The notes beneath the pieces are model-generated. The model was not told where the DNA came from. It made no database searches and was given only the letters and a program-made list of their open reading frames with translations. DNA of 64,000 nt, taken from Paenibacillus sp. MBLB1832 (GTDB lineage: Bacteria > Bacillota > Bacilli > Paenibacillales > NBRC-103111). Both the position numbers and the translations under genes were made by a program. The stretch lies in the NCBI RefSeq assembly GCF_032271945.1, contig NZ_CP130319.1:2685001-2749000 (forward strand), read 5' to 3'. Below, piece by piece: positions 57,371 through 64,000 of this stretch. Within the stretch, counting starts at the first letter, position 1. The number at the start of each line of letters is the position of its first letter.

Positions 57371-58889
57371 TTGTATCATTCCCTTTGATATGTTCTGGTT
57401 TCTGCCCTATGGGCTGGCGTTTGATGTTCACTTTATTGGAAAATAGCGGTCTTCTTCTCATATACCAAATCGGTGCACGGACGAGAACATCCTTCATTTC
57501 GCTGCCTTTCATAGGAGCGAGAGGCTGAAGGTAAGGTACGCCTAATGAACGAAGTGAACAAAGGTGGATAACAATCACGATAAACCCTAACATCAGACCT
57601 AATAACCCTAACATGCCAGACAGGAACATTATTGGGAAACGCAGCATGCGAAGTGCGATTCCGGTCGCATATTGTGGCATCATAAATGACGCAATGCCGG
57701 TAATGGCTACAACCATGACCATGGGAGCGGAAACTAACCCAGCTGAAGTAGCTGCTTGTCCAATGACTAAAGCCCCAACGATGGAGACTGCGGCGCCAAC
57801 TTGCTTAGGGAGGCGCACCCCTGCCTCACGCAATGCTTCGAAACAAACCTCCATGAGTAACGCCTCTACCAGTGCGGGAAATGGAATGTCCTCTCGCGAC
57901 TTCGCAATACTAAGCAACAGGGAAGTTGGCACCATCTCTTGATGGAAGGTCAGAATTGCTATATAAAGAGACGGAAGCAATAAGGTTATGATGAAAAATA
58001 CATATCGCAACCAGCGTATTAATGTGCCAATCATAAACCGTTGATAATAGTCTTCAGGTGACTGAAGCATGGAAAAAAGTGTCGCGGGTGCAATCAAAGC
58101 GAAAGGCGTGCCATCTACAAGGATTGAAACTTTACCTACTAGAAGTGCAGCACAAACAACGTCAGGACGCTCGGTCACTTGAATTTGTGGGAATGGGGAA
58201 AAAGGACTATCCTCGATAAGCCCCTCAATGTACCCACTTTCCAAAATACCGTCGATTCGAATGTCACTAATTCGCTGATGGACCTCTTCGATAAGCGAGT
58301 CTCTAGCAATTCCTTCCATGTATACAGCAATAACCGAGGTTTGCGTGTGAGTTCCAATTTTGTAGGGGATCATTTTCATTGCAGGACTCTTGATTTTCCT
58401 GCGAAGCATAGAGGTATTGATAGCCAACGTTTCTGTGAACCCCTCGCGCGGTCCCCGTACGACAGATTCTGCACTTGGCTCATCGATACCGCGCTTTTCC
58501 CACTTGGCAATGCCAAGTGCGAAACAGGAAGAGACGCCCTGCACGAAAAGTCCTACAGAGCCTAAAGACAAATGCGAGACCAATTCATTCATACGCACAA
58601 TTTCGCTGATATTGGAGATAGAGATGAGTGCAGATAGATCTTTGACGGTATGATCCCATTCGGCTTCGGGTTCTCTTATTAAAGGTGTTAATACGTCTTT
58701 GTTTAATATTTCAAGGTCAACCAGCCCCTCAATATAAATCACAAAAGCTTTGGTAGTTTGACCGATGTCAAATGTGTGAATGTGGATATCATGACATTTA
58801 TTATAGATAGTATTGAGTTCACGTAGATTGTCTTCAAGTTTGTCAGAGATATATTGGGGTGAGTCCATAGATTTGGAATTGGAATCCAT
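57354..58889 (-). CDS. GerA-family spore germination protein
   Basis: A 511-residue protein with a soluble N-terminal domain (about 1-265) and a C-terminal membrane domain (about 275-460), as in GerAA/GerKA. Conserved blocks are REPEAEWDHTVKDLSALISI-like at the start, VVRGPREGFTETLAINTSML in the middle and IPFPALVEALLMEVCFEALR with AGVRLPKQVGAAVSIVGALV in the membrane part. A start at 58889 has AAGGAGC upstream on the minus strand; a longer frame to 58931 lacks one. It leads a five-gene operon A-B-C-D-B. No SigG consensus promoter is clear upstream. Confidence 0.93.
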   Translation of the reverse strand: MDSNSKSMDSPQYISDKLEDNLRELNTIYNKCHDIHIHTFDIGQTTKAFVIYIEGLVDLEILNKDVLTPLIREPEAEWDHTVKDLSALISISNISEIVRMNELVSHLSLGSVGLFVQGVSSCFALGIAKWEKRGIDEPSAESVVRGPREGFTETLAINTSMLRRKIKSPAMKMIPYKIGTHTQTSVIAVYMEGIARDSLIEEVHQRISDIRIDGILESGYIEGLIEDSPFSPFPQIQVTERPDVVCAALLVGKVSILVDGTPFALIAPATLFSMLQSPEDYYQRFMIGTLIRWLRYVFFIITLLLPSLYIAILTFHQEMVPTSLLLSIAKSREDIPFPALVEALLMEVCFEALREAGVRLPKQVGAAVSIVGALVIGQAATSAGLVSAPMVMVVAITGIASFMMPQYATGIALRMLRFPIMFLSGMLGLLGLMLGFIVIVIHLCSLRSLGVPYLQPLAPMKGSEMKDVLVRAPIWYMRRRPLFSNKVNIKRQPIGQKPEHIKGNDTNDREG

Positions 58890-59097
58890 GAGCAAGTGCT
58901 CCTTGTTTGTAATACGTATCTTTTTGTCCATTTTTGTCAGAATCTAAACGCATGTAACTAAACTAAATCAGAGATAGAAAAAAGCCAAAGAATATGGATC
59001 TTGCAAATTTGCCGAAGGCATCGGGTATTCAAAAGAGAAATTTCTGCAATATTGTTTCTAAATATGGTACGCTAAAAAAAAGGAGGTTAATTCAATA

Positions 59098-59223
59098 ATG
59101 AAATGTTACGTCGTAGATGCGTTTGCTGAGAAATTATTTGAAGGAAATCCTGCTGCTAGTGACAGGGTAACCATCAGCGGATCGGCAGTTTTATATTCCA
59201 TTGCAGATCTTCAAATTAGGTAA
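59098..59223 (+). pseudogene. PhzF-family isomerase remnant (in-frame internal deletion)
   Basis: AAAGGAGGTT precedes ATG 59098, which opens a 41-residue frame. The first 20 residues (KCYVVDAFAEKLFEGNPAAS) match the N-terminus of PhzF-type isomerases, including the VDAFxxxxFxGNPAA hallmark. The rest, VTISGSAVLYSIADLQI, resembles the C-terminal strand of the same family. The central 200 or more residues are missing, yet the two ends are joined in frame and the start signals are intact. The rest of 58890-59376 holds no gene. Confidence 0.7.
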
Positions 59224-59376
59224 CAAGCCAGAATGAGTAATACAGAAATTAATAGAGGTATTCAGATAATTTTTTTATTTTTCGACATATAATGACGAAT
59301 TTAGTTGAAATAATGCAATTTTCATGATAACTTAATTAAAGCCAAGTAATTTCATAAGAAAAGGCGGTATTTAGTA

Positions 59377-60144
59377 ATGATTCACTTGCATAATGTGAGT
59401 AAAACCTACATCACCGATAAAACTACCTTGCAAGCTGTCTCTCCAACATCACTTGAGGTAAGTAAAGGCGATATCTATGGACTTATTGGTTTCAGCGGTG
59501 CAGGGAAATCAACGTTGCTTCGGCTTATTAATCGATTGGAACAGCCGACGACAGGAACGATTTATGTGAATGGACAAGATCTGACGTCTCTCTCTCCAAA
59601 GGAGCTTCGTGAAGCGAGACATTCCATTGGCATGATCTTTCAGCACTTTAACTTATTGAGCAATCAGACGTGCCTACAAAACGTTGAGTTTGCGCTTGAG
59701 GTAGCGGGTATACCATCAACGGAAAGGAAGAAGCGTGCTGCTGAGTGTTTGGATATCGTTGGTCTTTCAAACAAAGCACATGAGTATCCAGCGAGATTAA
59801 GCGGAGGTCAGAAGCAGCGTGTTGCCATTGCGAGGTCACTTGCAAACAATCCCAAAGTATTGTTATGTGATGAGCCTACATCTTCACTTGACCCCCACAC
59901 AACGCTTTCCATTCTGAAATTTCTAGAACGAATAAACCGAGAAATGAATGTCACGATTGTTATCGTTACACACGAAATTAATGTTGTGAAGTATATTTGC
60001 AACAAGGTTGCCGTTATGGAAAATGGAAGTATTATTGAACGTCTAGACCTAAGTAATGGCGACGTCCAACCCTATACATCTCTAGGAAAGTTTCTTTTTG
60101 AAACAGCGGGAGGATGGACGAAGGAGATGGTAACTTATGAATAA
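59377..60144 (+). CDS. metN: methionine-type ABC transporter ATPase without NIL domain
   Basis: A 255-residue ATPase of the MetN group. Walker A is GFSGAGKSTLLRLINRLEQP, the Q loop IGMIFQHFNLLSNQTC, the signature LSGGQKQRVAIARSLANNP and Walker B VLLCDEPTSSLDP. The C-terminal NIL/ACT domain of about 90 residues, which in normal MetN (about 340 residues) binds methionine and inhibits transport, is absent; the protein stops soon after the core. No S-box or T-box structure is visible in the leader (59224-59376). It overlaps metI by 8 bp and heads a metN-metI-metQ-ridA-VOC operon. Confidence 0.88.
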   Translation: MIHLHNVSKTYITDKTTLQAVSPTSLEVSKGDIYGLIGFSGAGKSTLLRLINRLEQPTTGTIYVNGQDLTSLSPKELREARHSIGMIFQHFNLLSNQTCLQNVEFALEVAGIPSTERKKRAAECLDIVGLSNKAHEYPARLSGGQKQRVAIARSLANNPKVLLCDEPTSSLDPHTTLSILKFLERINREMNVTIVIVTHEINVVKYICNKVAVMENGSIIERLDLSNGDVQPYTSLGKFLFETAGGWTKEMVTYE

Positions 60145-60799
60145 TATTATATCCATGCTCCCTGAGATTTTAAAAGCGATTGAACAGACCATTATCATGG
60201 TGCTCATCTCAATTTCCGCTGCTGTCATTTTCGGTGGACCGCTAGGTATTCTTCTGTACTTAACATCGGAGAACAATTTACATGAGAGTCGTACCTTAAA
60301 TCGCATTATGAATTATTTAGTAAATCTCATTCGCTCCTTTCCGTTTATTATCTTATTACTTTCCCTTATTCCGTTAACAAGATTAGTAACAGGTACCACG
60401 ATAGGACCTATTGCTGCTTCTGTTTCGCTATCCGTTGCTGCCATTCCATTCTTTGGCAGACTTGTCGAGCAAAGCTTGCGCGAAGTTCCCCGAGGCATTA
60501 TAGAAGCTGCGATTTCTACTGGAGCTAATACGTGGTTTATCATTCGTCGGGTATTGTTAACCGAAGCCCGTCCAAGTCTCGTATCGGGACTCACCGTTAC
60601 GATTGTTAGTTTCATTTCCTACTCGGCAATGGCAGGTGCCGTTGGCGGTGGAGGAGTTGGGGATTTAGCTATCCGTTATGGCTATTACCGTTTTCAGACG
60701 GACATTATGGTAGCATGTATCGTACTGCTGTTGATTCTCGTGCAATTGGTACAATCGGTTGGCACATCATTAGCCAGCCGCTTAGATAAAAGAAATTAA
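60137..60799 (+). CDS. metI: methionine-type ABC transporter permease MetI
   Basis: A 220-residue permease with five predicted helices (about 10-32, 55-80, 82-105, 150-172 and 190-212). The ABC permease EAA-like loop is present as EAAISTGANTWFIIRRVLLT. The N-terminal SMLPEILKAIEQTIIMVLIS and the VGGGGVGDLAIRYGYYRFQT end are typical of MetI. It starts inside metN and lies 25 bp before metQ. Confidence 0.9.
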   Translation: MNNIISMLPEILKAIEQTIIMVLISISAAVIFGGPLGILLYLTSENNLHESRTLNRIMNYLVNLIRSFPFIILLLSLIPLTRLVTGTTIGPIAASVSLSVAAIPFFGRLVEQSLREVPRGIIEAAISTGANTWFIIRRVLLTEARPSLVSGLTVTIVSFISYSAMAGAVGGGGVGDLAIRYGYYRFQTDIMVACIVLLLILVQLVQSVGTSLASRLDKRN

Positions 60800-60824
60800 A
60801 ATATTCCTGGAGGGGACAAAGGAA

Positions 60825-61661
60825 ATGAACTCATTCAACTTTTGTAAAAAGGTATCCGTAGTTGTACTTGCGTTAGCTCTTACATTAAGTGTGACCGCAT
60901 GTGGGAAAACAAATCAAAACTCAGAAAAGAAAAACATTAAAGTTGGCTTTTTGGCTGGACCTTACAGTGATCAGTTCAAGCGCGCTGTCCAGCCTATTCT
61001 AGAAAAGAAGGGTTACAAAGTAGAGATCGTTGAATTCAGCAATGCGGTCCAACCTAACTCTTCATTAACCGATGGTTCTATCGATGCTAACGTATTTCAG
61101 CACATAGGTTATCTCAAAGGCATTAATGAAAAAGATAAATCCGATATCGTTGAATTGATTAAAGTTCCTACTGCGCCTTTAGGTATATATTCCAACAAGT
61201 TTAAAAAATTATCAGAATTAAAAGAAGGCGCCCAAGTATCCCTTTCTAGTGATGCTTCGAACCTAGCAAGGTCGTTAGTTCTGTTACAGCAAGCAGGTTT
61301 GATTAAAATTAAACCCGATATTGATCCTTTAAAAGCAACAGAAAAAGATATTACGGAAAACCCTAAGAAAATAAAAATCGTTCCGTTAGATGCACCACAG
61401 CTTCCACGTTCCTTAGCTGACGTTGATTATTCCATAATTACTGGCAATCATGTCATCGCAGCCGGTATGAAGCTTTCAGATTCATTACTTCTTGAAGATC
61501 CACCGGCCATCTATCAAATTATTCTTGCAGTGCGTGGAGCAGATAAAGATAAGCCGTTTGCCAAAGATCTTGCTGAAGCGTATAAATCCAAAGAATTCAG
61601 AACTTTCGTAGAAAATGATGAGAAAGCAAAAGGCTTTTCGAAACCAGATTATTGGAAATAG
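60825..61661 (+). CDS. metQ: MetQ-family substrate-binding lipoprotein
   Basis: A 278-residue lipoprotein (NlpA/MetQ family). The signal peptide ends with a lipobox (VTAC, Cys about residue 27). The mature protein shows IKVGFLAGPYSDQFKRAVQP, a QHIGYLKGINEKDK block and LEDPPAIYQIILAVRGADKD. It delivers the substrate to MetNI at the outer membrane face. Members bind L- or D-methionine, its sulfoxide, or other amino acids; binding residues cannot be judged by eye. AGGGGACAAAGG precedes the ATG. Confidence 0.9.
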   Translation: MNSFNFCKKVSVVVLALALTLSVTACGKTNQNSEKKNIKVGFLAGPYSDQFKRAVQPILEKKGYKVEIVEFSNAVQPNSSLTDGSIDANVFQHIGYLKGINEKDKSDIVELIKVPTAPLGIYSNKFKKLSELKEGAQVSLSSDASNLARSLVLLQQAGLIKIKPDIDPLKATEKDITENPKKIKIVPLDAPQLPRSLADVDYSIITGNHVIAAGMKLSDSLLLEDPPAIYQIILAVRGADKDKPFAKDLAEAYKSKEFRTFVENDEKAKGFSKPDYWK

Positions 61662-61687
61662 AACTAACATCTAAGGAGTGAAGCATC

Positions 61688-62086
61688 ATGGCAGCAAATA
61701 AAGAAGTTGTTTTTAATCCAAAGGTACTTCCACCAAGAGGTCCATATGCGCAAGCCATCAAAGTGAGTAATGTAAGCTCAACCATCTATACAGGAACAAT
61801 TACTGCACTAGATGTGAATTGGAATGTTGTTGGCGCTGGAGATATTCGTGAGCAAACAAGGAAAACAATAGAGAACTTAGAGCTTATATTGGAAGCCGCT
61901 GGAGCTACGTTAGCTGATGTTGTAAAAACGACGTGGTATCTGGTAGATATTACGCATATGCCAATTGTAGCTGAAATTCGCAACGAAATGTTCAAAGGCG
62001 CTGTTCCCGCAAGTGGTACAATTCCTATAAATGGTCTCTACTATCCTGAACTGCTTCTTGAAATGGAAGCAATCGCTGTTATTTAA
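61688..62086 (+). CDS. RidA family protein
   Basis: A 132-residue member of the RidA/YER057c family. Typical parts are PRGPYAQAIKVSNVSSTIYT, then QTRKTIENLELILEAAGATL and DVVKTTWYLVDITHMPIVAE, ending with GTIPINGLYYPELLLEMEAI. True RidA proteins have an Arg in the last block (IEVEAIA after SRxxVxV); in this copy that position reads NGLYYPELLLE, so imine deaminase activity is uncertain. The gene is the fourth of the metNIQ operon, with AAGGAGTGAAGC before the ATG. Confidence 0.85.
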   Translation: MAANKEVVFNPKVLPPRGPYAQAIKVSNVSSTIYTGTITALDVNWNVVGAGDIREQTRKTIENLELILEAAGATLADVVKTTWYLVDITHMPIVAEIRNEMFKGAVPASGTIPINGLYYPELLLEMEAIAVI

Positions 62087-62937
62087 TGGGTGAACACATA
62101 CTGCATATTCCCATCGATCATATTGGGATTGTTGGAAGTAACCTCGAATCTATGATTAACGCTTTTGCTAAGCTCGGATTTCATACAACTGGAGTCACAA
62201 GTTTAGACCTAGGAGACACCAACGATCAGCCAGCTTCGCAAAATGCACATTTTGTTTTTAATTTTGGTTATATGGAATTAATTGCTTCCAAAGGGACAGA
62301 TCACTTGGCTGATTATGTGCAGAAGTATGAGGGCATGCATATTTTGGCTATGGCATCTGGACAGGCACAGGCTAGCTTTGAGATATTTAAGCGAAATGGT
62401 TTGGACCCTGGAAAGGTATTTCTTTCTACTCGGTATGCTGCACACGGAGAGCGAACCGGAACTGCTGCTTTCGAATGGTTTGGCTTTAATGAACAGACAT
62501 TTCCAGAGGGGCTCGTCTGTGTGGTTCAACATCATACACCTGAATTGATTTATCAGCCTAAACGGATTGTTCAACCGAACGGCGTGTATGGACTTGTAGA
62601 GGTTTTACTTCTTGTCAATGACTTAGATGAGGCAATCGAACGATATGCTCAAATGTCTTATGTTAATTGTCAGGTAAACCCCTTAAAGGATACCCCAACC
62701 TGGTGTGAGAAACTCACTATTCTGAATACAGATGGTATTCGATTACGTTTCCCAGGGTTGGTAACCAAGGCGAGTACTGGTTTCTTAGGAATTGTTCTGG
62801 CTGTTAACGATTTAGGGCTAGTAAAGGATATCCTGCGTACTTCTGGTGTAGTGTTCCACTTAGGATTACAAGGTGATGTTTGGGTTCAACCGAACGATGC
62901 AGCAGGATGCTTAGTTGTATTTCGAGAGTTAGGTTAG
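62086..62937 (+). CDS. VOC-superfamily (glyoxalase-like) protein
   Basis: A 283-residue protein with two VOC modules: about 1-110 (PIDHIGIVGSNLESMINAFA; metal His in DHIGIV) and about 145-283 (LVEVLLLVNDLDEAIERYAQ). It starts within the ridA stop (TAATG) and so is coupled. In other bacteria this shape is annotated as a VOC family protein or glyoxalase of unknown substrate. Placement with RidA and an amino acid importer suggests use on an amino-acid-derived enol or imine, which is only inference. Confidence 0.8.
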   Translation: MGEHILHIPIDHIGIVGSNLESMINAFAKLGFHTTGVTSLDLGDTNDQPASQNAHFVFNFGYMELIASKGTDHLADYVQKYEGMHILAMASGQAQASFEIFKRNGLDPGKVFLSTRYAAHGERTGTAAFEWFGFNEQTFPEGLVCVVQHHTPELIYQPKRIVQPNGVYGLVEVLLLVNDLDEAIERYAQMSYVNCQVNPLKDTPTWCEKLTILNTDGIRLRFPGLVTKASTGFLGIVLAVNDLGLVKDILRTSGVVFHLGLQGDVWVQPNDAAGCLVVFRELG

Positions 62938-62949
62938 GATCGTAAAAAA

Positions 62950-63183
62950 AGAGGCGGCTGTCCCATAAGTGATATGCTCCCCATACGGTAGACAGGTGAA
63001 ATAATAAAAACCTGTTACTGTTAAGGGGAGCATTTTTATGTACCAAAGGAAATATACGGCTTCGGAGAAGTTTGACATTATTCAGAAAATGGAGACAGGA
63101 CATATTGGTGTAAAAACTGCAACTAAAGAGTTTCGCATACGAAGTCAACACTAGCAAAGTGGCGTGACGTTATCTGGTATATG
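62950..63183 (+). mobile_element. IS3-type insertion sequence remnant
   Basis: Starting at about 62954, GGCGGCTGTCCCATAAGTGA resembles an IS3-family terminal repeat. ATG 63038 opens a 38-residue frame, YQRKYTASEKFDIIQKMETG, the first helix of an IS3 OrfA, which stops at 63154. A +1 shift from about 63141 gives KSTLAKWRDV, the next helix. OrfB and the right end are missing. The remnant abuts the stop of the AraC gene (63185). The dyad ATGCTCCCC (62974-62982) with GGGGAGCAT (63025-63033) lies before the ORF. Confidence 0.75.
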
Positions 63184-63184
63184 G

Positions 63185-64000
63185 TTATGTCATGGCTTGG
63201 TCACGCCGGTACTGTGTTGGAGGCACACCAAGGTGTTTCTTAAACGCTTTTGAAAAACTAAATAAATCAGGATAACCAACGGAGTTCGCTATCTCTGTCA
63301 GCGTGTAGTCTGTTTGGACTAAGAGATGCTTCGCTTCATTCATTTTCAAATCTTGCATGTACTGCATCGGCGGCACCCCATACACCTTCTTGAACTGCTT
63401 CGTGAAATGCGTTCGTTCCACCCCGACATAGGCCGAAACTCGCTCAACCGTAATTCCTTCTGCATAGTGGATTTGAATATAGTCAAGACCTTGCTGCAGC
63501 CAGGAAAGGGAACGGTTCTCCTGCGTAGAAAGGGAGTGATAAGCAATAGAGAGTTTATCGAAAATCTGATAAAACTGTGCTAACCGCGACAAATCACTCG
63601 CTTGACGCTCATCTCTCACAAGATTCATGAACTCCCACATCAGTTTATTCGTTTCATCTGTAAGTCCGCCTTTTCGATAAGGCGATTGAGGGCTAAGTCC
63701 AATACGCTCTAGGAGATGGAGGGCTTGTTTGCCGTCAAAAGCAACGAAAATCTTTTGAAGCAGGTGATCTTCTTCAGTGAAATATTCATGCGTTACGCCT
63801 GGCAGGAGACAAAACATATCATTTTTGCCTAAGTGATACGTCACATGATTTTGCGTAAAAGTACCCGCTCCTTCTAGCACGAATATCAAATAATAGTAAG
63901 GCGTGGTCCGCGGACCGATATGATAATTGCTCTTGGCGATATTCGTTCCGAGTCGAATTGGCCAGACGTTCCCTGTCTTTTCAAAGTCAGAGGGAGTAAA
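63185..64000 (-). CDS. AraC-family transcriptional regulator (5' end outside window)
   Basis: At least 271 residues; the frame is open to the right edge of the window. The N-terminal cupin part contains NYHIGPRTTPYYYLIFVLEG, GTFTQNHVTYHLGKNDMFCL and LPGVTHEYF. The C-terminal domain has two helix-turn-helices, with GITVERVSAYVGVERTHFTK followed by LTEIANSVGYPDLFSFSKAF and HLGVPPTQYRRDQ, the AraC signature. Its target is unknown; it is divergent neither from nor part of the metNIQ operon. The stop adjoins the IS3-type remnant. Confidence 0.9.
   Translation of the reverse strand, partial: FTPSDFEKTGNVWPIRLGTNIAKSNYHIGPRTTPYYYLIFVLEGAGTFTQNHVTYHLGKNDMFCLLPGVTHEYFTEEDHLLQKIFVAFDGKQALHLLERIGLSPQSPYRKGGLTDETNKLMWEFMNLVRDERQASDLSRLAQFYQIFDKLSIAYHSLSTQENRSLSWLQQGLDYIQIHYAEGITVERVSAYVGVERTHFTKQFKKVYGVPPMQYMQDLKMNEAKHLLVQTDYTLTEIANSVGYPDLFSFSKAFKKHLGVPPTQYRRDQAMT

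Noticed and set aside
59224..59376. SAM riboswitch before metN
   Set aside because: No S-box helices, no T-run terminator and no conserved loop sequences are visible; the leader is plain A+T-rich DNA.

Overview
The window looks like chromosomal DNA from an endospore-forming Firmicute of the Paenibacillus type. The evidence is a GerA-family germinant receptor operon, an mmg-type methylcitrate locus, an S-layer-homology protein, several copper-amine-oxidase-like surface domains, strong AGGAGG ribosome binding sites with frequent TTG/GTG starts, and a moderate G+C that is higher in the catabolic operons. I saw no rRNA, tRNA, CRISPR array or intact mobile element. The genus assignment is inference from gene content.

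Layout. 0-5 kb: end of a DUF3298/RsiV-like gene, small conserved proteins (DUF3892, YwbE, YolD-like), an AraC regulator, an LD-carboxypeptidase and a LysM-NlpC/P60 wall hydrolase. 5-15 kb: a GNAT gene remnant and a dif-like palindrome, then one long operon for reductive pyrimidine catabolism (orphan ABC ATPase, omega-aminotransferase, ureidopropionase-type amidohydrolase, PreT, PreA, dihydropyrimidinase, a 71-aa unknown protein, MmsA). 15-19 kb: a heterodimeric ABC exporter followed by a 6 x 52-bp hairpin repeat array. 19-23 kb: Amj-type lipid II flippase, a radical SAM/SPASM protein and a DinG/XPD-type helicase. 23-31.6 kb: an mmg/prp locus (two acyl-CoA dehydrogenases, methylcitrate synthase, dehydratase, methylisocitrate lyase, thiolase, hydroxyacyl-CoA dehydrogenase) with a CcpA-type cre site and an internal cluster of four 21-bp palindromes.

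31.7-37 kb: small poorly known proteins, including a possible diheme membrane protein, a DUF6530-like/GIY-YIG pair behind a promoter-operator, an aldo/keto reductase, an ADP-ribosyltransferase-fold (DUF3990-like) protein overlapping a small partner, and an MFS transporter. 37-48 kb: surface proteins (S-layer/YcdB protein, a copper-amine-oxidase/MORN/solute-binding fusion, L,D-transpeptidase, an Ig-like lipoprotein, a CAP-domain protein, a polysaccharide deacetylase), ThpR, and two more dif-like palindromes. 48-53.5 kb: NADH dehydrogenase-like protein with a DUF1641 partner, YebC-family protein, a drug-type ABC transporter and a second deacetylase. 53.5-59.2 kb: a subtilase remnant, a five-gene ger operon with two B subunits and a D subunit, and a PhzF remnant. 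59.3-64 kb: metNIQ-ridA-VOC operon, an IS3-type remnant and a partial AraC gene.

How they fit: the pyrimidine operon takes uracil to acetyl-CoA. Thymine would give propionyl-CoA by the same enzymes, and the methylcitrate locus 8 kb away consumes propionyl-CoA. Features least explained by known families are the XerD-arm palindromes, the 52-bp repeat with a compensatory base change, the four-palindrome operator cluster, the ART-like gene pair, and three remnant genes that each keep their N-terminus (two of them also a C-terminus) and have lost the middle.
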